The position numbers were made by a program, and so were the translations under genes. The notes below the pieces were generated by a model. It saw only the letters and a list, made by a program, of their open reading frames with translations, made no database searches and was not told where the DNA came from. Positions 15,946 to 26,219 of a stretch of DNA of 41,290 bases are shown here, piece by piece; the stretch's first letter is position 1; every line of letters starts with the position of its first letter. Origin of the DNA: Fulvimarina sp. (GTDB lineage Bacteria; Pseudomonadota; Alphaproteobacteria; Rhizobiales; Rhizobiaceae); NCBI GenBank assembly GCA_002700095.1, contig PACL01000081.1:1-41290 (forward strand), read 5' to 3'.

Positions 15946-16704
15946 TCAGCCGCGCCCATCGCGATAAGACCGGCAGGCCGCGCCGAAGGCCTCGAAGATC
16001 GCCGCCGAGGGAGCGTCGGTCTCGGCCCAGAATTCGGGATGCCACTGCACGCCGAGGACGAAGCTCTTCGCGCTGGCGACCGAGATCGCCTCGACGGTGC
16101 CGTCCGGCGCGCTGGCTTCCACCGTCAGTCCGTCGCCGAGCCGATCGATCGCCTGGCGGTGCAGCGAGTTCACCCGGATCGCCGGGGTTCCAACGATCGA
16201 GGCGAGCAGCCCGCCGGCGGTGACCGCCACCTCGTGGCGGGTGGCATAGCGCTCCCGCTGGTCCTCGTGGGTGATGGCACGGTGGTCCATGCGGCCATCG
16301 ATCTCCTGAATTTCGGTCGCCAGTGTGCCCCCGAAGGCGACGTTCAGCTCCTGATGGCCCCGGCAGATGGCGAGAAGCGGCAGGCCGCGCCGCAGAGCCT
16401 CGCGGATCAGGCCATCCGTCAGGTCGTCGCGGTCGGTGTCGAAGGGCTCATAGCAGGGTGACGGCTCGGCGCCGTAGCGCGCGGGATGAACGTTGGAGGC
16501 CGAGCCGGTCGTCATCACCCCGTCGACCCTGTCGAGAATGGCGGCAAGGTCGATCTCCTCCGCCATGGCCGGCACGATGACCGGCGTCGCGCCGGCGACC
16601 CGCAGGAGCGCCTTCAGATAGGTGTCGGGGCTCGCATGCCAGCGGTAGTTCTGGAAATCGCGGATGTCGGCCGGGACGGCGACGAGGGGGGAGGCGGCGG
16701 TCAT
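15946..16704 (-). CDS. Gamma-glutamyl-gamma-aminobutyrate hydrolase-like class I amidotransferase (PuuD type)
   Basis: A 252-residue peptidase C26 protein. The nucleophile is C114 in LAICRGHQELNVAFGG, and H222 and E224 in GVQWHPEF complete the triad. Early motifs GVMTTGSASNVHPARYG and the middle DHRAITH segment match the PuuD family, which releases GABA or related products from gamma-glutamyl-linked amines. It is convergent with the NicO gene (33 bases) and divergent from the first TRAP binding-protein gene. It could belong to polyamine breakdown, but neither PuuA nor PuuC is in the window, so the substrate is inferred from the family only. Confidence 0.88.
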   Translation of the reverse strand: MTAASPLVAVPADIRDFQNYRWHASPDTYLKALLRVAGATPVIVPAMAEEIDLAAILDRVDGVMTTGSASNVHPARYGAEPSPCYEPFDTDRDDLTDGLIREALRRGLPLLAICRGHQELNVAFGGTLATEIQEIDGRMDHRAITHEDQRERYATRHEVAVTAGGLLASIVGTPAIRVNSLHRQAIDRLGDGLTVEASAPDGTVEAISVASAKSFVLGVQWHPEFWAETDAPSAAIFEAFGAACRSYRDGRG

Positions 16705-16830
16705 CGGGCTGCTCTTCTGCGGTGGTTCTGCGGCAGATAGCTCGCCTCGGCGGTTCCCGGAAGCCCGCTTGGCGAAATACCCGCGCCGATTGTCGGGCGC
16801 CTGCTTTTCTTCAGCCGCTCACAAAGCTAA

Positions 16831-18395
<1,565 letters not shown>

Positions 18396-18497
18396 GGTAG
18401 AGCCCCTTCACTTCGAGGCACGGAGTTGGAAATCGCGCGTGGATCTGATGACCTAATTGCCTCGCCGTTGCCGCAATCCCACGAGGTGCCGGCGCTG

Positions 18498-18525
18498 TTG
18501 CATTTCCGTCAATGCTGCTTATGGT
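18498..18525 (+). promoter_or_regulatory. Weak candidate promoter for TRAP binding protein 2
   Basis: TTGCAT (18498-18503) and TATGGT (18520-18525) are 16 bases apart, 86 bases before the chosen ATG. Each hexamer departs from consensus, so this is only a candidate. The rest of the 586-base gap holds the terminator and the possible minus-strand gene. Confidence 0.25.
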
Positions 18526-18610
18526 CCGCGCCGGACGTGGCGGCCCCGGCAGTCGCCGAAGCGCATGGGCCGCCCGACGCCGGCGGCGCCGATCAATGGG
18601 AATGACAATC

Positions 18611-19717
18611 ATGGACAGACGCAAATTCATCCGCGGTGTCGCCACCGGCGCCGCCGGCCTCGGTGCGGCCTCCAGCCTCGCGGCACCGGCCATCGCCCAG
18701 AGCAACCCGAAGCTCCAGTGGCGCTGCATCTCGTCTTTCCCGAATTCGCTCCCGGCGCTCTTCGGCGCGGCCCGGTACATCGCCGACTATGTGCGGGAGA
18801 TGACCGACGGCCAGTTCGAGATCCAGACGTTCGCCGCAGGCGAGATCGTCCCCGGAGGTCAGGTGCTCGACGCGGTGCAGAACGGCACCGTGGAGATGGG
18901 CCATACGGCCTCGTATTACTACGTCGGCAAGAACCCCGCCTTCGCCTTCGGCACGACGGTGCCCTTCATGTTGAACGCCCGCCAGCAGAACGCCTGGTTC
19001 GATCAGGGCGGCGGCAACCAGCTGCTTGACGCTTTCTTCGAGAAGCAGGGCATCTTCGCCCGCCCCGCCGGCAACACCGGGGCCCAGATGGGCGGCTGGT
19101 ATCGCAAGGAGATCAACTCCCTCGACGACATGAGCGGCCTGAAGATGCGCATCGCCGGCCTTGCCGGCCAGGTGATGGCCAAGCTCGGCGTCGTGCCCCA
19201 GCAGATCCCCGCCGGCGACATCTATGCCGCGCTGGAGAAGGGCACCCTCGACGCGGTGGAATTCGTCGGCCCCTATGACGACGAGAAGCTCGGCTTCGTG
19301 AAGGTCGCGCCCTACTACTACTATCCCGCCTGGTGGGAGGGCGGCGCCGCCACCCATGCGATGATCACCCTCGACACGTGGAACGCGCTGCCGAAGCCTT
19401 ACCAGGCGATCGTCAAGGCGGCCTGCGAGGCGGCCAACGGCCACATGCTGGCCACCTACGACTGGGAAAACCCCAAGGCGATCAAGCGCCTCGTCGGCGA
19501 GGGCGCGCAGCTTCGCCCTTTCACCCAGGAGGTCATGCAGGCGAGCTTCAAGGCGTCGCAGGAGGTCATGCAGTCGATCGCGGCGGAAAACGCCGAGTTC
19601 AAGACGCTCTACGACAGCCAGGCAGCGTTCCGGGCGGAGAGCTATCTCTGGGAGCAGCTCGCCGAATACAACTTCGATACCTTCATGATGATCCAGCAAC
19701 GCAGCGGCGCGCTGTGA
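18611..19717 (+). CDS. TRAP transporter substrate-binding protein DctP family, Tat-exported (copy 2)
   Basis: A 368-residue paralogue of the previous TRAP receptor. In-frame ATGs occur at 18596, 18602 and 18611; the last is preferred because GGGA lies nine bases upstream and it places the twin-arginine motif at the very N-terminus (MDRRKFIRGVATGAAGLG, cut after AIAQ). Long stretches are identical to copy 1, for example the region around [14 protein letters not shown], the [20 protein letters not shown] segment and the C-terminal [10 protein letters not shown]. It differs in the ligand-pocket region (SYYYVGKNPAFAFGTTVPF instead of [19 protein letters not shown]). It likely arose by tandem duplication and may have a related but different ligand. 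Confidence 0.92.
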   Translation: MDRRKFIRGVATGAAGLGAASSLAAPAIAQSNPKLQWRCISSFPNSLPALFGAARYIADYVREMTDGQFEIQTFAAGEIVPGGQVLDAVQNGTVEMGHTASYYYVGKNPAFAFGTTVPFMLNARQQNAWFDQGGGNQLLDAFFEKQGIFARPAGNTGAQMGGWYRKEINSLDDMSGLKMRIAGLAGQVMAKLGVVPQQIPAGDIYAALEKGTLDAVEFVGPYDDEKLGFVKVAPYYYYPAWWEGGAATHAMITLDTWNALPKPYQAIVKAACEAANGHMLATYDWENPKAIKRLVGEGAQLRPFTQEVMQASFKASQEVMQSIAAENAEFKTLYDSQAAFRAESYLWEQLAEYNFDTFMMIQQRSGAL

Positions 19718-19744
19718 GGCGGGGCGGCTTCGCTTGATCGCAAG

Positions 19745-19775
19745 AGGCCCGTCGGTCGTTCGGCGGGCCTTTCTC
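19745..19775 (+). terminator. Rho-independent terminator after TRAP binding protein 2
   Basis: AGGCCCG (19745-19751) pairs with CGGGCCT (19764-19770) around a 12-base loop, followed by TTCTC, 27 bases after the stop codon. It is similar in position and form to the terminator after copy 1. Confidence 0.65.
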
Positions 19776-19891
19776 ATTCGCGGGTGAGGTTACGCCTTTT
19801 GCTGCGTGCCGCATCCGGCCTTTCAGCACGCAGCCATCGCGGCGGCTTTTGCCGCGTGGCATCGACCTTGAGGGATTGACGCAAGCTTCAA

Positions 19892-20044
19892 CGCTTCGTC
19901 ATCCCGGCCATGGAGCCGGGATCCATTCCAAATCGCCGAAGTTTCGAGCATGGTTCCTCGTCAACTCATTGATCTGACTGAAACAAAGAGCAGCGTTGAC
20001 GGCAGAGGCATGGATCCCGGCTCGGTGGCCGGGATGACGAAGCG
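19892..20044. repeat. Long imperfect inverted repeat (35-base arms)
   Basis: The arms at 19892-19926 (starting CGCTTCGTCATCCCGGCCA) and 20010-20044 are reverse complements with only three mismatches. They enclose 83 bases with no coding frame. Sequences with GTCATCCCGGCC and CCGGGATCCA arms recur between genes in many alphaproteobacteria, so this is probably a member of a dispersed palindromic family. It sits in the 410-base gap between the second TRAP gene and the convergent ABC operon; nothing else is seen there apart from the TRAP terminator. Confidence 0.7.
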
Positions 20045-20127
20045 TCGAGTTTCGCCCCACTTTCTGCCGCGCCTATGCCCCGTGAGACACCGATTGCCGA
20101 TGCAATCAGAGGCAAGGGTGAACCCTT

Positions 20128-21105
20128 CTATTGCCTGGAAAGCGGATGAATACACGCCGCGCGATGGCCTTCGCCGAGGTCCTTGACGTCCAGCGGCGGC
20201 ATCGCCTCGCGGCAATCGGCCTCCACCCGTGGGCAGCGGGCGGCGAAGGGGCAGCCGGGCGGCGGATCGTAAGGGTCCGGCAGCTCGCCCGTGTCGCCGG
20301 CGGGCCTCTCCCGCTTGCGGTTCGGGACGGGGGCCGAATCGATGAGCAGCTTCGTATAGGGGTGCAGCGGCGCCTGGAACATTTTCCGCGCCGGGGCCGT
20401 CTCGACGACCGCGCCGAAATACATCACCGCCACGCGGGTCGCGACGCTTTCCACCACCGCCAGGTCGTGGCTGATGAAGACGTATGTCAGCCCGCGCTCG
20501 CGCTTCAGCCGGTCGAGGAGGTTCAGCACCTGCGCCTGTACCGAGACGTCGAGGGCCGAGACCGGCTCGTCGAGGACGACGACGTCGGGCTCGGCGGCGA
20601 GCGCCCTCGCGATGCCGATCCGCTGGGCCTGGCCGCCGGAGAACTCGTGCGGATAGCGCTCGAGGAATTCCGGCCGCAGGTTCACGTCGTCGACCAGTTT
20701 TTTCAGCCGTGCCTCGCGCTCGGCCCGGCCGAGGCCGAGAAGGTGGCGCATCGGCGCCTCGAGGATCTCGCGGATGGTCTGGCGCGGATTGAGCGAGGAG
20801 ACCGGGTCCTGGAAGACATATTGCACGCGCCGGGCGAGGGCTTTCGTGCCGGAGGACGAGAGGTCCTCGCCGTCGAGGCGGATGGCGCCTGATGTCGGCC
20901 TCTCGAGGCCGACCAGCATGCGGGCGAGGGTGGACTTGCCGCAGCCGGATTCCCCGACGATGCCGAGGGTCTCGCCCTGGACGAGATCGAGCGACACGCC
21001 GCGCAACGCGGTCAGCTGCGGCTTGCGGGTGCCGAAGATCGTCCGGCCGCCGCCGAAGGTTCGGGCGAGATCGCGGATCTCGATGAGGGGAGCGACCGCG
21101 CTCAC
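20128..21105 (-). CDS. Peptide-type ABC transporter ATPase, DppF/OppF type
   Basis: A 325-residue cytoplasmic ATPase. The start is the GTG at 21105, which overlaps the previous stop as GTGA, so translation is coupled. Walker A is GESGCGKS (residues 51-58), the signature is FSGGQAQR (155-162), and Walker B ends in VVVLDEP (176-182). The C-terminal oligopeptide-type extension with GCPFAARCPRVEADC carries the cysteines that bind an iron-sulfur cluster or zinc in this family. It is the last gene of the operon that begins at 26123 and would pair with the ATPase part of the fused upstream protein. Confidence 0.93.
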   Translation of the reverse strand: MSAVAPLIEIRDLARTFGGGRTIFGTRKPQLTALRGVSLDLVQGETLGIVGESGCGKSTLARMLVGLERPTSGAIRLDGEDLSSSGTKALARRVQYVFQDPVSSLNPRQTIREILEAPMRHLLGLGRAEREARLKKLVDDVNLRPEFLERYPHEFSGGQAQRIGIARALAAEPDVVVLDEPVSALDVSVQAQVLNLLDRLKRERGLTYVFISHDLAVVESVATRVAVMYFGAVVETAPARKMFQAPLHPYTKLLIDSAPVPNRKRERPAGDTGELPDPYDPPPGCPFAARCPRVEADCREAMPPLDVKDLGEGHRAACIHPLSRQ

Positions 21106-23327
21106 GGCAATACCTCGGGATGATGGATCTTGGCTGCCTCGTCCAGCAGCGCTTCGCCCGGCTGCAGCGGGTGCAGGCATCGAGCTTCGAGGCTGCCGCG
21201 CTTTTCCTCCAGCGGGATCTCGCCGGAGCGGCAGTCCGCCTCGACCCGCGGACAGCGGTCGGCGAAGGCGCAGCCGGATGGCAGGCGGTTGACTGCCGGC
21301 GGGCGGCCGGGCACGGCGTCGAGGCGGCGCTCCGGCTCGCCCATGACCGGCACGCAGTCGATCAGCATGCGGGTATAGGGATGAGCCGGCTCCGTCAGGA
21401 TCTCCTCGGTGCGGCCGGTCTCGACGATCCGGCCGGCATACATCACCGCCACCCGGTCGGCGATCTCGGAGACGACGCCGAAGTCGTGGGTGATGAAGAG
21501 GACGGCCGTGTTTCGTTCGCGACGCAGCTCGTCGAGGAGCCGCAGCACTTCGGCCTGTACCGTCACGTCGAGGGCCGTCGTCGGCTCGTCGGCGATGATC
21601 AGCTCGGGATCGTTGGCCAGCGCCATGGCGATCGAAACGCGCTGGCGCAGCCCGCCGGACAGCTCGTGCGGCAGCGCCTTCATCCGCTGGGCGGCATTGG
21701 GGATCCGCACGAGGGCGAGGAGGTCCTGCGCCTTCGCCTCTGCGTCGCGGCGGGACAGAGGCTGGTGGGCGCGAATTGCCTCGACGATCTGGTCGCCGAC
21801 GGCAAACAGCGGATGCAGCGTCGCCAGCGGGTCCTGGAAGACGTGGGAGACGGCGCCGCCGCGCAAATGGCGGATGCGCTTGTCCGAGGCCTCGGCGAGG
21901 TCCTCGCCTTTGAAGCCGATGCGTCCGCCGGCGATGACGCCCGGCGGCGAGGGCACGAGGCCCATGATGCTCATCGCGGTCACGGACTTGCCGGAGCCGG
22001 ATTCACCGACGAGGCCGAGGCATTCGCCGGGGCGGATGACGAGATCGACGCCGCCGGTGGCGTGGTAGATCTCCGAGCCCATGTGGAAATCGGTGCGCAG
22101 GTCGCGGACGTCGAGGATGGCGGCTTCGGCAGGGTCGTTCCCATTTTCCCCTGCGGCACGGTCGGTGCCGAGGCACTCGCCTCTGCCCTGCCGGGCGCCG
22201 GGGCGAGCCGCGGGTCTCGCCCGTCCTTTGGACCCCCCACAAGGAGGGAGATCACGCGGCGGCGGCGTCTCAGACCTATCGACCTCCCTCCTTGTGGGGG
22301 AGATGCCGGCAGGCAGAGGGGGGTGGCCGCCGCCGGATACGCCGGCAGAAACTGGCTTCCTGCTGCCGCGATCCATGGGCACCTTGCGCTCCCTCGCCAC
22401 CTTCGTGCGAAACGACGGCCGCGCCATCGCCCCCGACCGCAATCGCGGATCCAGCGCGTCCCGGATGCCGTCGCCGATCAGGTTGATGCTCATGACGATC
22501 AGGAAGATCATCAGACCGGGGACCAGCGAGATCGTCGGGGCGGTGAACATCACCTTGCGACCGTCGCCGAGCATCGAGCCGAGATCGGCCTGGGGCGGCT
22601 GGGCGCCGAGGCCGAGGAAGGAGAGGCCTGCCGTCTCGAGGATCATCCAGCCGACGGTGGTCGAGAGCGTGATGACGATGGTCGGCAGGACGTTGGGCAG
22701 GATGTCGGACCAGAGGATGCGCAGCGGCCCCTTGCCGGAGAGCTTTGCCGCATCGACGAATTCGCGGCGGGCGAGGCCGACGGTGATGCCGCGGATATTG
22801 CGGGCGAAGAACGGCACGTTGACGATGGCGATCGCATAGAGCGCGTTGATCAGCCCCGGCCCGAGGATCGCCACGATGGCGAGCGCCAGGAGGATGTAGG
22901 GAAACGCCATCATCAGGTCGATCAGCCGCATCAGGAGCTGGTCGGTTCGCCCGCCCGCATAGCCGGCGACGAGGCCGATGGCCGAGCCGAAAAAGGCGGC
23001 GATCAGCGAGGCGGAGAAGCCGACGAGCAGCGACACCCGCGTCCCCCAGATCAGCCGCGAGAGCATGTCGCGGCCGAGCGCGTCGGTACCGAGGGGATGG
23101 CCGTCGGAGAAGAGCGGCGCGAGGCGGTTGGCGGGGTCGGTGGCGTTCGGATCGGCGAGCGGCAGGATCGGGGCAGCGAGCGCCGCGAGAATGATGACGG
23201 CAAGTATGCCGAGGCCTGCCGCCGCGAGACGGTTGTTGAGGATGAGGGCGAAGGTCGAGGGCCACTCCCGGCGCCGCCTCTCCTGCGGGCGCGTTGCGTC
23301 TCCCGGCGTCGTCGCAGCCGCGGTCAT
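21102..23327 (-). CDS. Fused peptide-type ABC permease (DppC-like) and ATPase (DppD-like)
   Basis: One frame of 741 residues joins two proteins that are normally separate. Residues about 1-300 are a DppC-type permease (LGTDALGRDMLSRLIWG near 79-95, ending GDGIRDALDPRLRSG). Residues about 404-741 are a DppD-type ATPase with Walker A GESGSGKS (441-448), signature LSGGLRQR (556-563), Walker B LIIADEP (576-582) and the C-terminal GCAFADRCPRVEADC. The linker of about 100 residues is arginine- and proline-rich and includes the translation of a palindromic repeat (PPLPAGISPTRREVDR). The ATG at 23327 overlaps the DppB stop as ATGA. No stop separates the parts. A GTG at 22382 with GGGAG upstream could also start the ATPase alone. 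Confidence 0.88.
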   Translation of the reverse strand: MTAAATTPGDATRPQERRRREWPSTFALILNNRLAAAGLGILAVIILAALAAPILPLADPNATDPANRLAPLFSDGHPLGTDALGRDMLSRLIWGTRVSLLVGFSASLIAAFFGSAIGLVAGYAGGRTDQLLMRLIDLMMAFPYILLALAIVAILGPGLINALYAIAIVNVPFFARNIRGITVGLARREFVDAAKLSGKGPLRILWSDILPNVLPTIVITLSTTVGWMILETAGLSFLGLGAQPPQADLGSMLGDGRKVMFTAPTISLVPGLMIFLIVMSINLIGDGIRDALDPRLRSGAMARPSFRTKVARERKVPMDRGSRKPVSAGVSGGGHPPLPAGISPTRREVDRSETPPPRDLPPCGGSKGRARPAARPGARQGRGECLGTDRAAGENGNDPAEAAILDVRDLRTDFHMGSEIYHATGGVDLVIRPGECLGLVGESGSGKSVTAMSIMGLVPSPPGVIAGGRIGFKGEDLAEASDKRIRHLRGGAVSHVFQDPLATLHPLFAVGDQIVEAIRAHQPLSRRDAEAKAQDLLALVRIPNAAQRMKALPHELSGGLRQRVSIAMALANDPELIIADEPTTALDVTVQAEVLRLLDELRRERNTAVLFITHDFGVVSEIADRVAVMYAGRIVETGRTEEILTEPAHPYTRMLIDCVPVMGEPERRLDAVPGRPPAVNRLPSGCAFADRCPRVEADCRSGEIPLEEKRGSLEARCLHPLQPGEALLDEAAKIHHPEVLP
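22180..22323. repeat. Palindromic repeat inside the permease-ATPase linker
   Basis: The core arms 22233-22253 (CCCCCCACAAGGAGGGAGATC) and 22281-22300 are reverse complements with one mismatch. The right side continues with GATGCCGGCAGGCAGAGGGGGG and the left side has a related CTCTGCCCTGCCGGGC at 22182-22197, separated from its core by about 35 unrelated bases. The same family occurs at 24341-24514. In rhizobia, repeats with CTCCCCCTTGTGGGGGAGAT cores are common between genes. Here the element keeps an open frame through the host gene. Confidence 0.75.
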
Positions 23328-24268
23328 TTCAGCCTCGGATCGAGCAGAGTCTGGCAGACGTCGGCCAGAAGGTTGAACAGGACGTAGGAGGCCGCGACGA
23401 CGAGGACGCCGCCCTGGACGAGCAGGATATCGCGCTGGGAAATCGCATTGACCAGCATCGCGCCGATGCCCGGCCACTGGAACACCGTCTCCACATAGAC
23501 CGCGCCGCCGAGGACGAAGCCGGCCTGGATCCCGATGACCGGGATCACCGAGACCAGCGCCGCCATGAAGGCGTGGCGATAGATCACCCGGCGCTCGGTC
23601 AGGCCTTTTGCCCTTGCTGTGCGGATGTAGTCCTGGCGCAGCACCTCCAGCATCGCCGTGCGGGTGAGCCGCGCAATGACGCCGGTGGCGACGAGGGCCA
23701 GCGTTATCGCTGGCAGGACGAGGTGGTGCAGGATGTCGAGCGGTCCGCCGCCGCCATAGATCGCGACCATGCCGCTCGCCGGGAACAGCTTGATCCTGAC
23801 CGCGAAGAACAGGATGAGCAGCAGCCCCAGCCAGAAGGACGGCACCGAGATGCCGATCAGCACGACGAGGGTGATCGCCTTGTCGGCGAGACCGAACTGG
23901 CGCACCGCCGAGACGATACCGGCGAGAAGCCCGAAGAGGGTGGCGAGGAGAAGCGATGCTCCGGCGAGCAGCAGCGTCGCCGAGAAGCGCTCCAGGACGA
24001 TGTCGATCACCGGACGATTAAGCGCGTAGGATCGGCCGAAATCGCCGCTGACGACGCCGGACATCCAGGCGAGATACTGCTGCGGCAGGCTCTTGTCCAA
24101 GCCGAGCGAGGCGTTGAGTCGGGCGACGTTCTCCGGCGTCGCATAGGAGCCGAGGATGGCGGTCGCCGGATCGCCGGGGATCAGCGCGATCATCCCGAAG
24201 ACGACGACGGAGAGGCCGAACAGGACGGGGATGGCGGCAAGGAGGCGGCGGGCGATGGTGGCGGTCAT
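23324..24268 (-). CDS. Peptide-type ABC transporter permease, DppB type
   Basis: A 314-residue inner-membrane permease from the ATG at 24268 (seven residues inside the longest frame). It has the DppB-type N-terminal helix (RRLLAAIPVLFGLSVVVFGM), the GLDKSLPQQYLAWM periplasmic loop, the coupling loop YIRTARAKGLTERRVIYRHA, and the ending LADVCQTLLDPRLK. It is the second gene of the minus-strand operon, 298 bases after the binding-protein stop, with a palindromic repeat in that gap. Its stop overlaps the start of the fused permease-ATPase gene. Confidence 0.93.
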   Translation of the reverse strand: MTATIARRLLAAIPVLFGLSVVVFGMIALIPGDPATAILGSYATPENVARLNASLGLDKSLPQQYLAWMSGVVSGDFGRSYALNRPVIDIVLERFSATLLLAGASLLLATLFGLLAGIVSAVRQFGLADKAITLVVLIGISVPSFWLGLLLILFFAVRIKLFPASGMVAIYGGGGPLDILHHLVLPAITLALVATGVIARLTRTAMLEVLRQDYIRTARAKGLTERRVIYRHAFMAALVSVIPVIGIQAGFVLGGAVYVETVFQWPGIGAMLVNAISQRDILLVQGGVLVVAASYVLFNLLADVCQTLLDPRLK

Positions 24269-24340
24269 GGGCGGGCGACCGCATAGCACCGCAGTGCCAA
24301 CTCCGCCGCGTCGTCATCCTTCAGCGCTCTGCCGGCGATA

Positions 24341-24514
24341 CCCCCCTCTGTCCTGCCGGACATCTCCCCCTCAAGGGGGGAGATCGATCTCGCGGCTGCG
24401 GGGCGTCCACCTGTCGACGGCGCGGCCAGCAACACCCGCCGATATCGAGAGGCGGACAGTGAAGCTGCTGATCTCCCCCCTTGTGGGGGAGATACCCGGC
24501 AGGACAGAGGGGGG
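24341..24514. repeat. Palindromic repeat between binding-protein and DppB genes
   Basis: The arms 24341-24385 and 24470-24514 are reverse complements with few differences. Each arm contains its own smaller hairpin (CTCCCCCTCAAGGGGGGAG in the left arm and CTCCCCCCTTGTGGGGGAG in the right). The 84-base centre has no gene. This is the same family as the element at 22180-22323. In mRNA it would form a very stable fold directly after the binding-protein gene, likely affecting the relative amounts of receptor and membrane parts (inference). It explains most of the 298-base gap 24269-24566. Confidence 0.8.
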
Positions 24515-24566
24515 CCAACTGCCGCCCCACTGAAGATCGGTCGCAAAAACGAAACGGGGACCATCC

Positions 24567-26123
24567 TCACCCCTTCGTCACGTCCTTCAGAACGAGCAGG
24601 AACGATGGCTCCAGCTCGAACCCCTGCACACCAGCCGTCGACACGGCGTTCTGCTTCCAGTTGGCGATGAACGCCCAGGGGGCGTCGTCATGGACGATCT
24701 GCTGCACCTGCCCGTAGAGTTCGCCGCGCTTCTTCTGGTCCGTCGTGCGGCGCGCCTCGTCAAGCAGCCGATCGACCTCGGGATTGGAATAGTAGCCCGA
24801 GTTGAAGCCGCCCTTGTCCGGCATCGCGTCCGTACGCAGCGCCAGGAAGGGCAGGGTGTCCGGGTCGTTGGTCATCCAGGCCATCTCGGCCATGTCGGCC
24901 TTGTCCTCGAGGCCCGGATTGACGTTGGCGAGATAGGTGTTCCACTCGTAGGTCTGGATGCGGGCGTCGAGCCCGACCTTCTTCAGGTCGGCCTGGATCG
25001 CGGTAGCCATCGCCACCGGGTCGAGCATGCCGGAGCCGCCCTCGGGCACGTAGAAGGTCAGCGTCTTGCCCTCGGCGCCGGCCGCCCGGATCAGCTCCTT
25101 GGCCTTTTCGGGATCATAAGGATAGGGCTCCACCGAGCCGTCATTCGCCCATTCGAAGGCGGCGGGGATCGGACCGTCCGCGATGGTGGCGGTGCCCTGC
25201 AGCACGTCCTCGGTCAGCGCCTTCTTGTCGATTGCGTAGTTGACCGCCTGGCGCACGCGCTTGTCGGAGAAGGGGCCTTCTTTTGTGTTGAGGATCAGGA
25301 ACCACAGATGCGGGCCGGCCTGCTCGTAGACCTGGTAGGCAGCGTCGTCGCGAAACTGCTTTAGGCTGTCCGGCGGCACCTCGACCATCAGGTCGATTCC
25401 GCCCGACAGCATCTCCGCGACGCGGGTGTTGGCGTCGGCGATCGGTCGGAACACGACAGCTTCCATCTGCGGCGCGCCGTCCCAGTAATCGTCGTTGCGC
25501 GAGACCACGACCTTCGAATTCGGATCCCAGCCCTCGAACTTGAACGCTCCGGTGCCGACCGGATGGCGGCCGAAATCCTGTCCGTATTCCTTCACCGCCG
25601 CCGGCGAGACGATCAGCCCGGTCGGATAGGCAAGGTTCGACAGGAAGGGCGCGAAGGGTTCCTTCAGCTTGAAGACGACTGTCTTGGCGTCCTCGGCGGT
25701 TACGCTGTCCACGGCGGAGAAGAAGAAGGCGAGGGGAAACGGTCCGGTGTCGTGAAACGGATGGTCGTCCTTCAGCATGCGGTCGAAGGTGAACTTCACC
25801 GCCTCTGCGTCGAAGGGCGTGCCATCCTGAAACGTCACGTCGTCGCGCAGGTGGAAGGTGTAGGTGGTGCCGTCGTCGGAGATGTCCCAGCTTTTCGCCA
25901 GCGCCGGCTCGATCTCCAGCGTGCCCTTCCTGAAGCGCACGAGACCATCATAGACGTTCACCAGGATGCGGAAATCGTTGGTCGCGGTCACCGCCTGTGG
26001 GTCGAGCGACTTCGGCTCGGCGATCTGTCCGACGATGAGGACATTCGGCGGTGTCTGGGCGGTGGCGGGCAGCGGCAAGGCCATGGCGCAGAGGGCCAAC
26101 GCGGCGGCCAAGAGGTTTCGCAT
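24567..26123 (-). CDS. Peptide-type ABC transporter substrate-binding protein (SBP family 5)
   Basis: A 518-residue periplasmic receptor. The start is the ATG at 26123, giving a signal peptide (MRNLLAAALALCAMALPLPATAQ) cut at about residue 23. The SBP_bac_5 signature is in GLVRFRKGTLEIEPALAKSW, and TYTFHLRDDVTFQDGTPFDA and VRQAVNYAIDKKAL are also family features. Length is normal for dipeptide or glutathione-type receptors. It heads the operon 26123-20128 (receptor, DppB, DppC-DppD fusion, DppF). The ligand cannot be read from sequence; peptides, glutathione or opine-like compounds are possible. Confidence 0.93.
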   Translation of the reverse strand: MRNLLAAALALCAMALPLPATAQTPPNVLIVGQIAEPKSLDPQAVTATNDFRILVNVYDGLVRFRKGTLEIEPALAKSWDISDDGTTYTFHLRDDVTFQDGTPFDAEAVKFTFDRMLKDDHPFHDTGPFPLAFFFSAVDSVTAEDAKTVVFKLKEPFAPFLSNLAYPTGLIVSPAAVKEYGQDFGRHPVGTGAFKFEGWDPNSKVVVSRNDDYWDGAPQMEAVVFRPIADANTRVAEMLSGGIDLMVEVPPDSLKQFRDDAAYQVYEQAGPHLWFLILNTKEGPFSDKRVRQAVNYAIDKKALTEDVLQGTATIADGPIPAAFEWANDGSVEPYPYDPEKAKELIRAAGAEGKTLTFYVPEGGSGMLDPVAMATAIQADLKKVGLDARIQTYEWNTYLANVNPGLEDKADMAEMAWMTNDPDTLPFLALRTDAMPDKGGFNSGYYSNPEVDRLLDEARRTTDQKKRGELYGQVQQIVHDDAPWAFIANWKQNAVSTAGVQGFELEPSFLLVLKDVTKG

Positions 26124-26219
26124 GAGGGCTCCTTTCCGAGGCGGTGCTGCGAAAACTAGGGGATGCCTGCGGATGGCAAGGAAAGGGGCCGATTTCGCGG
26201 CGGGTCGGCCCCGGAAAGC

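Noticed and set aside
21120..23387. Plus-strand frame of 755 codons opposite the ABC operon
   Set aside because: Antisense shadow of the permease-ATPase gene, histidine/arginine/aspartate-rich, with no recognisable motifs.
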